A stretch of 64,000 nucleotides of DNA from Planctomycetota bacterium (lineage in GTDB: Bacteria; Planctomycetota; UBA1135; GCA-002686595): positions 120,952 to 184,951 of the forward strand of contig JADJLZ010000004.1 in NCBI GenBank assembly GCA_016709875.1. The letters run 5' to 3'. Under the pieces are notes generated by a model. It did no database searches and was not told where the DNA came from. It worked only from the letters and a program-made list of their open reading frames with translations. The first letter of the stretch is position 1. Each line of letters begins with the position of its first letter. Below are positions 7,645 through 16,665 of this stretch, piece by piece. The translations under genes were made by a program, and so were the position numbers.

Positions 7645-10600
7645 ATGGACGGATCCCTCTCGCAGACCTTCACTCGCTGGCGTTCGAGCGGCGACCCGCG
7701 GCTCTTGGCCGAGGTCTTCGACCGTGCCTCGCCCGAGCTGCTGCGCGTCGCGATCCACCTCGTCGGCGAGATCGGCGCGGCCGAGGATCTAGTGCAGTCC
7801 ACGTTTCTGACCGCGATCGAGCGCGCCAAGAGCTTCGACGACTCGCGCCGGCTCGAACCCTGGCTCGCGGGCATCCTCGAGAACCACGCGCACGAGCTCG
7901 CGCGTCACGCGGCGCGCACGCCCGATCCCGAGCGGCTCGAACAGCGTCTGGAGAAGTCGCCGCTCGAAGAGGTGCTCGCGCGCGAGCTCTCGGCCGAGGT
8001 CGCGGCGGCGCTCGACCGGTTGCCCGAGCCGTATCGGCGCACGCTGCTCTTGCGCGTGCGCCACGGGCTCGCGCCGGCGGACATCGCGCACGTCCTGGCG
8101 GAGAGCCCGGGAGCGGTGCGCGTGCGGCTGCACCGCGCGCTCGAGATGCTGCGCAAGCAGCTGCCGGCGGGGATCGCATTGGGAGCGCTCTTCGCGCTCG
8201 AACCGGCCCGGGGGATGAGTTCCGTGAAAGCCGCCGTGCTCGCCGCCGGCGGGGGAGGAGTGCTCGTGATGAAGAAGATGCTCGTCGGGGCTGGCGTGCT
8301 TGCGCTGTTGCTGCTCGCGTGGTGGAAGTGGCCGGCGCTGCCGACGGACGCGTCGCAGGGCGCGGAACCGGCGAGTGCGGAGGTGGCGCTGGAATCGACG
8401 CCTGCCCCGCAGCCGGAGGCGCTCTCGACGCCCGTCGTGGGCGGGGATTCTCGCAAGGAAGCCGACGCACCCTCGGCCGCGCCCGCTTTTCACTTCCGTG
8501 GCCAGGTGGTGGACGGTGAGTCGGGCGAGCCGCTCGCAGGCGCGACGGTGGAGCTCTATCCCGCGCAGCAACTGAAGGTCTCGGAGATCAAACGCATCTA
8601 CTTCGAGACGCTCCCTAGGGACTGGGACGGAGGGGAACCGGGTTTCGCGTCGTGGCCCTGGGTCGATGGACCGGCGAGCGCCGCGCAGCGCACCGACAGG
8701 GAGGCCCTCACTGTCAGTGCGCCACCGCAGGCAGGGGAACCTGCGCTCGCGAGTCAGCGGACGGCCGCCGATGGGACGTTTGAGCTTGTGGATGCCAGGT
8801 CGCAGGGCTTCTTCGTTTGCAAGGAGGAGGGCTACGCGACGCGCATGGTGCCGGTGCGGCGCAGCGTTCGGATCGGGTCGTATCAGGATGGGCACGTGGT
8901 CGAACGGACGCTTGCACTCGACTCCCTGCTCGTGCGCATGTACCGCGAGTACGAGGTGCACGGCCTGCTGATCGACGAGCAAGGCGAGCGCGTCCACGAA
9001 AAGGTTCAGCTGCGCTTCTTCGGCTCCATGACGTCCAATCAGAGCAAGCCGCAACCCATCGACGATCCGTCTAACCTGGGCTCCTGGACGGTCGAGACCG
9101 GGGCGGACGGCGCGTTCGCGCTGCGCGTAGCTGCGCCTCGAGTGCAGCTCGAGCCGCTCGATCCCCGTTGGACCCTTTGCAAAGAGGGGATGCACCCAGG
9201 GCGCCACGAGCGCTGGAGTTTCGATACCTGTACCGATCGAACGCAGCAGGACCGAACCCTCTACGTCGTCGTTCGCCGCACGCCCGTACTGCGTGTGCGC
9301 GACCGCGATACGCACGTGCCGATCGAGAACCTCGTCGTGATCGCCCGCGGAACGCTCAACGGCTACGCAAGCCTCTGCGGCCCGTACTTCGCGCCCAAGG
9401 GCGAACTGCGCCTGACGCGAGACGAGGTCTTCACTGGCCAGGTCCTGCATCAAGACCTGGAACCACAGGAGATCACGGTCTGGGCCGATGGCTATCGCCC
9501 TGCAAGTGTGACCGCTGTGCCCGTGCCGGTCGGGCCGGACATCGAAGTCGAACTCTCGCACGGTGAGTTGCCCGTCTGCGAAGGCTACCTCAGGCGCGGA
9601 TCCGAGCCGTTGCCGGGCGTCACGATCACGCTCGCGCCCGAATCGAGCCGTGGCTGGTACGAGGAGGACGCCGATCGCCTGCTCGATGCGAACCTGACCG
9701 ACGCGCAGGGCCACTTCACCTTCCGTGCGCCGGCGGGCTTCTTCGTGCTGCGCATCATGCTCGACGGAACGACCCGGCTCCGCTCGGTCGAGTTGCCGCT
9801 CACGCGACCGCTCATGATCGACCTGGGGCGCGAGGCCAAGGTCGTCGTCCACGTGCGCGACGCAAGCGGCGCACCCCGGGTCAATCACGTCGTCAGCCTG
9901 TCGGGGAAGACCTCGGGACAGCGCATTCGCCACACGGACGCAGGTGGCGATGCCACGTTCGATGGACTCGTCGCCGGGCCGTGCACGGTCACGCTGCCCT
10001 ACGCCACGACGGAGGGATCGTTCCGCGGCGACTTCGTGAAGGAGCTCGAACTCCTCGACGGTCAGAGCACCCGCATCGAAGCCGTGATCCCGGCCGATGA
10101 ACCGCGCTTTGCGCACCTTGTCGTTGCCGGGGAGAGCGACCTCTCCGCCTGGAGGGGGCGCGATCCGTGGGGCGCGACGAGCTGGCAGGAAATTGGGATC
10201 GACGGATGTGTGCCCGTCGACATCCAGAAGGGCATCCACAGCCTTGAGTTCCAGCGTGGCGCTGCGCAGCGGTGGTCCTTCGTCCTGCCCCATGAACCGC
10301 CTGCCGATCTCGTGCTTCCGATCGACCTCGGCGGGCCTGCCTATGACGTGGAAGTCGTCGACTCCCTCACGCATCAGCCCGTCCCCGGTGCCGTCGTCGT
10401 CGGTGCGCACGCGGATCCGCAGCAAAGGCCGGGACTGACCGTGAGCGCGATGACCGATGGGCAGGGTATGGCCCGGCTCACGGGGCTCGACGGAACCACG
10501 CCCCGCATCTTCGTACGCCTGCGCTCCTTCGACTCGAACACCGTCGACCTGCTGCGTTGGGACAACGGATGGGGCATGGGCCAGTTCGAGCCGGTGCGCA

Positions 10601-10959
10601 GGGCGGGAGCGCCGCCCGCGCGCTTCACGATCGAACTGCCCAAGGTCGTGGAAGGGCGCTTCGCCGACCTCCCCGAGTTGCACCTCTCCGGCAGCGTGCG
10701 CGTGCACGGCACGGGACGCAGGGAATTCTGGGTGGACGGCCTCCCCCTGCTCGCCCAGGCCGACGGCACGCTCGCGTTGCACGCCTCTGGCTCGCGTTGC
10801 CAGACAGGCGAGGGTGGGCACTTCGAACTGCGCATGCCGCTCACCGCGCGGGCGCGCTTGCAGGTCTACGACCCGGAGTCCAAGCAGTCCCTGCCCCCGA
10901 TCGAGTGGGAGCCCGCCCCCGGCCTCACCGAGCAGCAGCGCGACTTCGACTTCCCCTGA
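7645..10959 (+). CDS. ECF sigma factor fused to membrane anchor and extracytoplasmic carboxypeptidase-regulatory-like domains
   Basis: One open frame of 1104 residues. Residues about 15-85 are sigma-70 region 2 (FDRASPELLRVAIHLVG, AAEDLVQSTFLTAIERAK) and about 115-175 region 4 (LDRLPEPYRRTLLLRVRHGL, SPGAVRVRLHRALEMLRKQ). A single membrane helix follows at about 209-229 (MLVGAGVLALLLLAWW). The remaining ~870 residues are outside the membrane and contain several carboxypeptidase-regulatory-like beta-sandwich units (FRGQVVDGESGEPLAGATVEL, AFRFRAP-like repeats). The arrangement suggests a sigma factor held at the membrane by its own sensor part and freed by proteolysis (inference). Start chosen as ATG at 7645; TTG at 7633 is possible. 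No separate anti-sigma gene is adjacent. Confidence 0.85.
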   Translation: MDGSLSQTFTRWRSSGDPRLLAEVFDRASPELLRVAIHLVGEIGAAEDLVQSTFLTAIERAKSFDDSRRLEPWLAGILENHAHELARHAARTPDPERLEQRLEKSPLEEVLARELSAEVAAALDRLPEPYRRTLLLRVRHGLAPADIAHVLAESPGAVRVRLHRALEMLRKQLPAGIALGALFALEPARGMSSVKAAVLAAGGGGVLVMKKMLVGAGVLALLLLAWWKWPALPTDASQGAEPASAEVALESTPAPQPEALSTPVVGGDSRKEADAPSAAPAFHFRGQVVDGESGEPLAGATVELYPAQQLKVSEIKRIYFETLPRDWDGGEPGFASWPWVDGPASAAQRTDREALTVSAPPQAGEPALASQRTAADGTFELVDARSQGFFVCKEEGYATRMVPVRRSVRIGSYQDGHVVERTLALDSLLVRMYREYEVHGLLIDEQGERVHEKVQLRFFGSMTSNQSKPQPIDDPSNLGSWTVETGADGAFALRVAAPRVQLEPLDPRWTLCKEGMHPGRHERWSFDTCTDRTQQDRTLYVVVRRTPVLRVRDRDTHVPIENLVVIARGTLNGYASLCGPYFAPKGELRLTRDEVFTGQVLHQDLEPQEITVWADGYRPASVTAVPVPVGPDIEVELSHGELPVCEGYLRRGSEPLPGVTITLAPESSRGWYEEDADRLLDANLTDAQGHFTFRAPAGFFVLRIMLDGTTRLRSVELPLTRPLMIDLGREAKVVVHVRDASGAPRVNHVVSLSGKTSGQRIRHTDAGGDATFDGLVAGPCTVTLPYATTEGSFRGDFVKELELLDGQSTRIEAVIPADEPRFAHLVVAGESDLSAWRGRDPWGATSWQEIGIDGCVPVDIQKGIHSLEFQRGAAQRWSFVLPHEPPADLVLPIDLGGPAYDVEVVDSLTHQPVPGAVVVGAHADPQQRPGLTVSAMTDGQGMARLTGLDGTTPRIFVRLRSFDSNTVDLLRWDNGWGMGQFEPVRRAGAPPARFTIELPKVVEGRFADLPELHLSGSVRVHGTGRREFWVDGLPLLAQADGTLALHASGSRCQTGEGGHFELRMPLTARARLQVYDPESKQSLPPIEWEPAPGLTEQQRDFDFP

Positions 10960-11024
10960 AACGCAGAGAGCCCGCCCGGCTCGCGCCGCAGCAGGCTCCC
11001 GCTCGCGCCGAGGCGCTCGAGCGT

Positions 11025-11291
<267 letters not shown>

Positions 11292-11499
11292 GGCGTTGGC
11301 TCCCAGGGCCGGGTAGGAAACGAGGGTTTCGGCCGCGAAGTGGGTCGCCATGGTAGGGCTCGAGGCCGGATTTGCAACCCCGGCGGTAAGGCGGGCGGGG
11401 CAGCGCAGAGAGTGCGCAGGCGAGTGCGAAAAACGCCCCCTCGATCCGCGTGGCCTGCGGAGGTTACCCTGCCCGGACAGGGCCAAGCGCACCCCCCCG

Positions 11500-12177
11500 A
11501 TGAGCCTTCTCGAACTCGGCGACGCGAGCATTTTCGATCTGCCCCTCCCGACCTGGGGGCTGGTCGTGCTGGGCTATCTGCTGGGCTCGGTGCCCTTCGG
11601 CCTGCTGATCGCGAAGTGGATCAAGGGCGTCGACCTGCGCACTTTCGGCAGCGGGAACATCGGCGCGACCAACGCGATGCGCGCCTGTGGCCGCGGTTGG
11701 GGCTACGTCGTGTTCGCGCTCGACTTCCTCAAGGGCTTCGGCCCGGTGCTCGCCTGCATCTGGCTGATCGAGCGGCCCGACTACCGTCTGCTGGCGCAGG
11801 TGCTGGTCGGCACCGCCGGGGTGCTCGGCCACTGCTACTCGATCTACCTGCGCTTCGGCGGAGGGAAGGGGGTCGCGACAGGCTGCGGAGCGATCGTCGC
11901 GATCGCGCCGGTCGTGTTCCTGTGGGGCGGCATCGCCTGGCTGATCACGCGCGGGTTGACGGGCTGGTCGGGGCTCGCCTCGATCCTGATGGGCTGCACC
12001 TTCCCGCTCGCCGTGTGGATCGACGGCGGGCCCAAGGCGCTGCTCGTCGGCGCGACGATGCTGTGCGGCTTGATCATCCTGCGCCACCGGTCGAACATCC
12101 GCCGCATGTGGAACGGCACGGAACCGCGCGCGGGCGAGAAGCACGCGGAGAAACCGGCGGCCCGCCAACATGTCTGA
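11500..12177 (+). CDS. plsY: Glycerol-3-phosphate acyltransferase PlsY
   Basis: PlsY moves an acyl group from acyl-phosphate to glycerol-3-phosphate, the first step of phospholipid synthesis, in the inner membrane. The 225-residue product has the family motifs GYLLGSVPFGLLIAK, RTFGSGNIGATNAMR, FLKGFGPV and GHCYSIYLRFGGGKGVATG, plus several membrane helices. The ATG at 11500 follows a TACCCT -10 box at 11465-11470. Its 3' end overlaps gpsA by 8 nt; GpsA makes the glycerol-3-phosphate that PlsY uses, so the two form a functional operon. Confidence 0.95.
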   Translation: MSLLELGDASIFDLPLPTWGLVVLGYLLGSVPFGLLIAKWIKGVDLRTFGSGNIGATNAMRACGRGWGYVVFALDFLKGFGPVLACIWLIERPDYRLLAQVLVGTAGVLGHCYSIYLRFGGGKGVATGCGAIVAIAPVVFLWGGIAWLITRGLTGWSGLASILMGCTFPLAVWIDGGPKALLVGATMLCGLIILRHRSNIRRMWNGTEPRAGEKHAEKPAARQHV

Positions 12178-13204
12178 GCCCACCCTGAAGCACGCTCTGG
12201 TCATCGGCGACGGGAGCTGGGGGACGACGCTGGCCTTGTTCCTGGCGGGCAACGGCATTCCCTGCACGCTCTGGAGCGCGTTCCCCGAGCACGCCGCCGA
12301 GATGCAGCAGAAGCGCGAGAACACGCGCTTCCTCCCGGGCTACCGGCTGCCGAGCGGCATCACGATCACCGCCGACCCGCACCGCGCGGCGGACGGCGCC
12401 GACCTCGTGATCAGCGTCGTGCCGACGCAGTACCTGCGCTCGGTCTCGCAGCGCTTCGAGGACGCGCTCTCGGGCATGGTGCCGATCGTGAGCGCGACGA
12501 AGGGCCTGGAGATCGAGACCTTCAAGACGCCCAGCCAGATCCTGCTCGAGGTGCTCGGCGAGCGGCCGATCTGCGTGCTCACCGGTCCGAGCCACGCCGA
12601 GGAGGTCGTCGCGCTCAAGCCCGCGGCCGTGCTCGCGGCGAGCGCGGACCGCGCGCTCGCGCAGCGCGTGCAGGCCGCGCTCAGCGCGCCGAGCTTCCGC
12701 GTGTACACGCACGGCGATCCGCTCGGCGCGGAACTCGCGGGCGCGCTCAAGAACGTGATCGCGATCGCTGCGGGCATCTGCGACGGCCTCGACCTGGGCG
12801 ACAACGCCAAGGCAGCGCTGCTCACGCGCGGCATGGTCGAGATCGCGCGCCTGGGCCACGCGCGCGGCGCGAGCTGGAAGACCTTTTTCGGCCTGGCGGG
12901 CATGGGCGACCTCGTCACGACCTGCTTCTCACGCCACTCGCGCAACCGCGCGGTGGGCGAGGCGATCGGCCGCGGCGAATCGCTCGAGAAGGTGCTCAGC
13001 GGGATGCGCATGGTGGCCGAGGGCGTGTGGACCGCGAAGGCGCTCTTCGGCCCCGAGGCCGACCTCGGCGAGATCCAGATGCCGATCGCCGAGCAGGTCC
13101 ACGCGGTGCTCTTCGACGGCAAGAACCCGCGTGAGGCCGTGATCGACCTGATGAACCGCGCACCGACCACGGAGATGGACTCCCTGATCGGAGACTTCGG
13201 TTGA
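12170..13204 (+). CDS. gpsA: Glycerol-3-phosphate dehydrogenase [NAD(P)+]
   Basis: GpsA reduces dihydroxyacetone phosphate to sn-glycerol-3-phosphate. The 344-residue protein begins with the Rossmann motif VIGDGSWGTTLALFLA, has VPTQYLRSV, SATKGLEIET and TGPSHAEEVV, the catalytic lysine segment GALKNVIAIAAGICDGL, and the C-terminal helical domain with GLAGMGDLVTTCFSRHSRN. Length and motif order match the family fully. It overlaps plsY upstream and its stop overlaps the TTG start of the next membrane protein, implying translational coupling. Confidence 0.96.
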   Translation: MSEPTLKHALVIGDGSWGTTLALFLAGNGIPCTLWSAFPEHAAEMQQKRENTRFLPGYRLPSGITITADPHRAADGADLVISVVPTQYLRSVSQRFEDALSGMVPIVSATKGLEIETFKTPSQILLEVLGERPICVLTGPSHAEEVVALKPAAVLAASADRALAQRVQAALSAPSFRVYTHGDPLGAELAGALKNVIAIAAGICDGLDLGDNAKAALLTRGMVEIARLGHARGASWKTFFGLAGMGDLVTTCFSRHSRNRAVGEAIGRGESLEKVLSGMRMVAEGVWTAKALFGPEADLGEIQMPIAEQVHAVLFDGKNPREAVIDLMNRAPTTEMDSLIGDFG

Positions 13205-13596
13205 GCGCGAGTGTCGGTTTCGTCGTTTTCCTGCTGCTGACGTTGGCGTGTCTTGCGGGTGCGGTCTCGACCGGACTGCGCGCCTGGCGTCGTCGGCACC
13301 TCGCATGCGTCGCGGGAGCCGTCGCGTGCCTGGTGGCGACGATCTACTACGCGCTCGCCCTCGGGCATCTGTACGACCTCGACGCCGCGGGCTGGATCAC
13401 GCCCGTGCACAAGACGATGGCGAAGGTCGCGACGGCTTCGTACCTGCTGCCGGTCGTGAGCGGCGTGCGCACGATCTTCCATCCGCCGACGCGCAGGCTG
13501 CACCGCAAGATCGCCTTCCTCGTGCTCTCGTTGACGATCGCGACGGCGCTGACCGGCACGTGGATGCTGCTCGCCTCTCCGCGTCTTCCGGGCTAG
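13201..13596 (+). CDS. Small integral membrane protein, unknown
   Basis: The 131-residue product begins at a TTG that shares bases with the gpsA stop (TTGA). It has about four hydrophobic segments, including VGFVVFLLLTLACLAGAV, LACVAGAVACLVATIYYALAL and IAFLVLSLTIATALTGTWML, separated by short Arg-rich loops and a His-containing loop (ITPVHKTMAKVATASYLLPVV). I do not recognise a named family, though the layout (hydrophobic helices with spaced His) recalls small haem-binding or DUF420-like membrane proteins. Function unknown. It converges with the next gene, overlapping by 4 nt. Confidence 0.65.
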   Translation: MSASVGFVVFLLLTLACLAGAVSTGLRAWRRRHLACVAGAVACLVATIYYALALGHLYDLDAAGWITPVHKTMAKVATASYLLPVVSGVRTIFHPPTRRLHRKIAFLVLSLTIATALTGTWMLLASPRLPG

Positions 13597-13931
13597 GACT
13601 CGCGGATCACGCGCAGCGTCTTGATCAGGATCGGCAGCGCGAGCAGCGAGAGGTTCGCGAGCAGCGGTACGAGCGTGAGCAGGATCCAGGCTGCCTTCGC
13701 GCGAATCGTCCAGATCGCGACCAGCAGTCCCGGCAGAGCGAAGGCCCCGCCGATGAGCGCGGTCGTGCGCAGCGTCGGGGCGAGCTCGGGCGCGAGACGC
13801 GCGAGGAAGACTTCGATCCACCACACGCCCCAGCCCAGGCTGGCGAGGATCATCGAGAGCATCCAGGTGCGGTGCCTGCGGCGCACCACGACGGTGCGCA
13901 TTTCAGCGAGCTTGCGCAGCGGACGGGCCAT
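13593..13931 (-). CDS. Small integral membrane protein, unknown
   Basis: The 112-residue product starts at ATG 13931 (ARPLRKLAEMRTVVV) with a basic N-terminus and three hydrophobic segments: MLSMILASLGWGVWWIEVFL, TALIGGAFALPGLLVAIWTI and AWILLTLVPLLANLSLLALP. No family is recognised. It points toward the gpsA operon and away from tRNA-Pro. Confidence 0.6.
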   Translation of the reverse strand: MARPLRKLAEMRTVVVRRRHRTWMLSMILASLGWGVWWIEVFLARLAPELAPTLRTTALIGGAFALPGLLVAIWTIRAKAAWILLTLVPLLANLSLLALPILIKTLRVIRES

Positions 13932-13979
13932 GCCTGCGATTGTCCGCGAGGGGCGCCGAGGGCTCAAGCAGCGCCCGGA

Positions 13980-14008
13980 TTGACCTCGCGCGGCCGGAGC
14001 CGTATAAC
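13980..14008 (+). promoter_or_regulatory. Strong sigma-70 promoter of tRNA-Pro
   Basis: TTGACC (13980-13985) and TATAAC (14003-14008) are separated by 17 nt, near consensus. Transcription should begin about 14015, some 14 nt before the mature tRNA. The lipoprotein gene at 14133 may be read through from it. Confidence 0.8.
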
Positions 14009-14028
14009 CTCACCCCACTTCACCGGGT

Positions 14029-14106
<78 letters not shown>

Positions 14107-14132
14107 ATTTCTCGGCGAGAATCGGCAGGCGC

Positions 14133-15332
14133 ATGCGTCTCCTTCTCGCCCTGTGCCTGCTCTGCGCGGGCGCCTGCCGTACCGGGCCCCCGAATCCGAG
14201 CGAGGGCGAGTTGCAGCGCGAGGCGCGCAGCGTCGTGCAGGATCCCGCCTTCACGCTCTACTCGCCCTACGACTCGGCGGCGAGCGCCGAGTTCGCCGGC
14301 TCGGTGCGCGCGGAACTCGCCCTGGTGCGGGCGCTGATCCCCGACACGCGCACGGAGGTGCTGCGCCTGTACCTCGCGCCGCTCGAGGTGCAGGGCGAAT
14401 TGCGCGCCTGGGAGACCCCGTCGAACAGGAGCCTCAAGGGTGCGGCGACCGAGGGCGAGTACGCATTCGTCTACGTTCCCTCGAGCATGCGAGCTTCCGC
14501 CGCGCTCGAGCGCGCCGCGTTCATGCGCGGCGGCACGCTGCGGCACGAGCTCGCGCATCTGTGCGCGAACCGCGCCGGCCTTGCCGGAGCAGCGTGGTTC
14601 AACGAGGGGCTCGCGCTGGAGGTCGAGTCGATGCGCGAGGTCGGCGGTGAGCTGCACCTGCATCCGTTCCCGGTCTACCTGCACGCCGCGCGCCTGACGG
14701 CCAAGCCCGGGGCGCTCGTCGAACTGCTGCACTGGTCGAACGGGGACCGCCTGACGCAGAGCGAGCGCTCGCTGCGCTACGTCTGGGCACAGGGGTTCTT
14801 CCGTTTCCTCGCCGAGCAGCAGCCGGCGCAGACCTTCGTCGAGCGCGCGCGCGCCGTGCATGCCCTGTCGGATTCGAGCCTGCGCGCATGCGAGGCTGCC
14901 TGGCTCGAATGGCTCGGTGCTCTCGACGCCCTGGAGCGCATCCGTGCGGGTGCGAACTCCGGTTCCGCGCTGGAGCGCGAGCTGTGCGTCGGCGTGCTGC
15001 CGAGTCTCGCGGAGAGCCGCGTGCCCGAGGTCCTGACGCGCGCCGCCGACGAGTTCGCGCTCGCGAAGCTGGGCGAGAGCGGCTGCGCGGATGCAGCCGC
15101 GACCTTCCTGCTCTTCTTCCGCTCGGGCGCCTTGCGCGCCGAGGACCTCGGGCGGCTCGAGCAGTCCGGCGAACCCGCCCGCGTGCTCGCGGCGCAGGCG
15201 CTGCGCTGCAGGCGCAACGAGCCGTTCGAGCTCGAGCGCGCGCGCGCTGCCTGGCGGCGCGTGCCCGAGAACGAGCGCGGCGCTCTGTACGTGATCACGT
15301 TGCTCATCCCCGGACTCCTCGGGCCGGATTGA
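14133..15332 (+). CDS. Putative lipoprotein metallopeptidase (gluzincin, peptidase-MA-like)
   Basis: The 399-residue protein has a lipoprotein signal (LCLLCAGAC, lipobox Cys at residue 15). Residues 138-142 are the zinc motif HELAH (GTLRHELAHLCANRAG), with a likely third ligand at E158 in AAWFNEGLALEVESM; this spacing is that of the peptidase MA/DUF1570 group. The rest is Leu/Glu/Arg-rich helix. It would be anchored on the cell envelope; substrate unknown. It starts 27 nt after tRNA-Pro and may share its transcript. The next gene begins 31 nt downstream. Confidence 0.75.
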   Translation: MRLLLALCLLCAGACRTGPPNPSEGELQREARSVVQDPAFTLYSPYDSAASAEFAGSVRAELALVRALIPDTRTEVLRLYLAPLEVQGELRAWETPSNRSLKGAATEGEYAFVYVPSSMRASAALERAAFMRGGTLRHELAHLCANRAGLAGAAWFNEGLALEVESMREVGGELHLHPFPVYLHAARLTAKPGALVELLHWSNGDRLTQSERSLRYVWAQGFFRFLAEQQPAQTFVERARAVHALSDSSLRACEAAWLEWLGALDALERIRAGANSGSALERELCVGVLPSLAESRVPEVLTRAADEFALAKLGESGCADAAATFLLFFRSGALRAEDLGRLEQSGEPARVLAAQALRCRRNEPFELERARAAWRRVPENERGALYVITLLIPGLLGPD

Positions 15333-15363
15333 CAGCCGCGAGGGAACGCGGGAGGCTGTGCGG

Positions 15364-16665
15364 ATGAAGCTGCTCCTCGGCCTGTGCGCGCTCGCGTTCG
15401 TGTTTCAGGTGCCGGTCGAGAAGCCGCTCGCGATCCCGGCCTTCACGGCCTACTTCCGGCCCGATCCCGACGACGGGCCGCGGCGCGAGAAGGGAGGCGG
15501 GCTCACGCACTGGAAGTCCGCGACGGCGCTCGAGTGGTTCGTGCGCATCGAGAAGCCGGGCGAGCTCGCGCTCGCGCTGCAGCTCGCCGGCGACGCGCCC
15601 GAGGCCGCGGCGCTGCGGCTGCGCGTGGTTTCGCAGGCGGACGCGAGCATCGCCGGCGGCTTCGAGCTCGCGGTCGACAAGGGTGCGCACGAGTTCGCGC
15701 TGCCCTTCGGCAGCCTGCAGCTCTCCAAGGCCGGCTACTACGGCCTGCGGCTCGAGAGCACGGGCCCTGCCGAGCGCGCGCTGCCCGACCTGCGCGCGCT
15801 CGTGCTCGGCGGCGAAGCGGCGGTCGGCGCGCACTTCTCGAACGTCGAGCGGCGCAACGCGGCCTCGGTGCACCTTGGGTATCCGGTGCCGAAGGAGGCG
15901 CGCGAGGAGATCGAGTGGTTCTACGTCGAGCTCGAGCCGCGCACCGAGCCGCTCTACACCTACTATGAGGCGACGGGCTTCGATCGCGGCTACTTCGGGA
16001 TGCAGGTCAACAGCCCGACCGAGCGGCGGATCATCTTTTCGGTCTGGGATGCCGGCGACGAGGCCGTCGATCGCAAGAAGGTGGCGGAAGCGGATCGCGT
16101 GAAGCTGCTCGGGAAGGGCGAGGAGGTCGTCGCGAGCGACTTCGGCAACGAGGGCACGGGCGGACACAGCCACCTCGTGCAACCCTGGAGGCTCGGGGAA
16201 CGCTTTCGCTTCCTCGTGCACGCCGAGCCGGGCACGGGCGAGCTGGCGGCGACGACCACCTACACGGCCTGGTTCTGGTTCGCGGAAAAGAAGCAGTGGG
16301 GGCTCATCGCGAGCTTTCGCGCGCCGCGTGACGGGCATTTCCTGCACGGGCTCTACTCGTTCAACGAGAATTTCGGCGGCAGCAACGGCGACGAACGGCG
16401 CGTGTGCGGCTTCGGCAACGGCTGGGTGCGCACACATGAGGGCGCGTGGATCCCCTTGAACGAGGCGCGCTTCACGCACGACGGCCACGGCAAGGAGCAG
16501 CGTCTGGACCGCAGCGCCGGCGTGCAGGACGGACGTTTCTACTTGGCGAATGGCGGCTTCGTGGACGACGCCACACCCGGTGCGGTGACGCGCGCAGGCG
16601 ACGTGTTGAAGCTCGAGAAAAGCGCGGGAGAGCACCCGCTCGACAAGGATCTGCCCGCACGATGA
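15364..16665 (+). CDS. Secreted DUF3472 domain protein
   Basis: The 433-residue product has a short signal peptide (KLLLGLCALAFVFQ). Residues about 20-150 form a beta-sandwich resembling DUF5077, and about 170-360 fit DUF3472: NSPTERRIIFSVWDAGDE, DFGNEGTGGHSHLVQPW, TTYTAWFWFAEKK. DUF3472 proteins are exported and of unknown role, possibly carbohydrate binding. ATG 15364 is preferred over GTG 15358 because a GGGAGG ribosome site fits it. The stop overlaps the ATG of the next gene (ATGA), so the two are coupled. Confidence 0.78.
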   Translation: MKLLLGLCALAFVFQVPVEKPLAIPAFTAYFRPDPDDGPRREKGGGLTHWKSATALEWFVRIEKPGELALALQLAGDAPEAAALRLRVVSQADASIAGGFELAVDKGAHEFALPFGSLQLSKAGYYGLRLESTGPAERALPDLRALVLGGEAAVGAHFSNVERRNAASVHLGYPVPKEAREEIEWFYVELEPRTEPLYTYYEATGFDRGYFGMQVNSPTERRIIFSVWDAGDEAVDRKKVAEADRVKLLGKGEEVVASDFGNEGTGGHSHLVQPWRLGERFRFLVHAEPGTGELAATTTYTAWFWFAEKKQWGLIASFRAPRDGHFLHGLYSFNENFGGSNGDERRVCGFGNGWVRTHEGAWIPLNEARFTHDGHGKEQRLDRSAGVQDGRFYLANGGFVDDATPGAVTRAGDVLKLEKSAGEHPLDKDLPAR

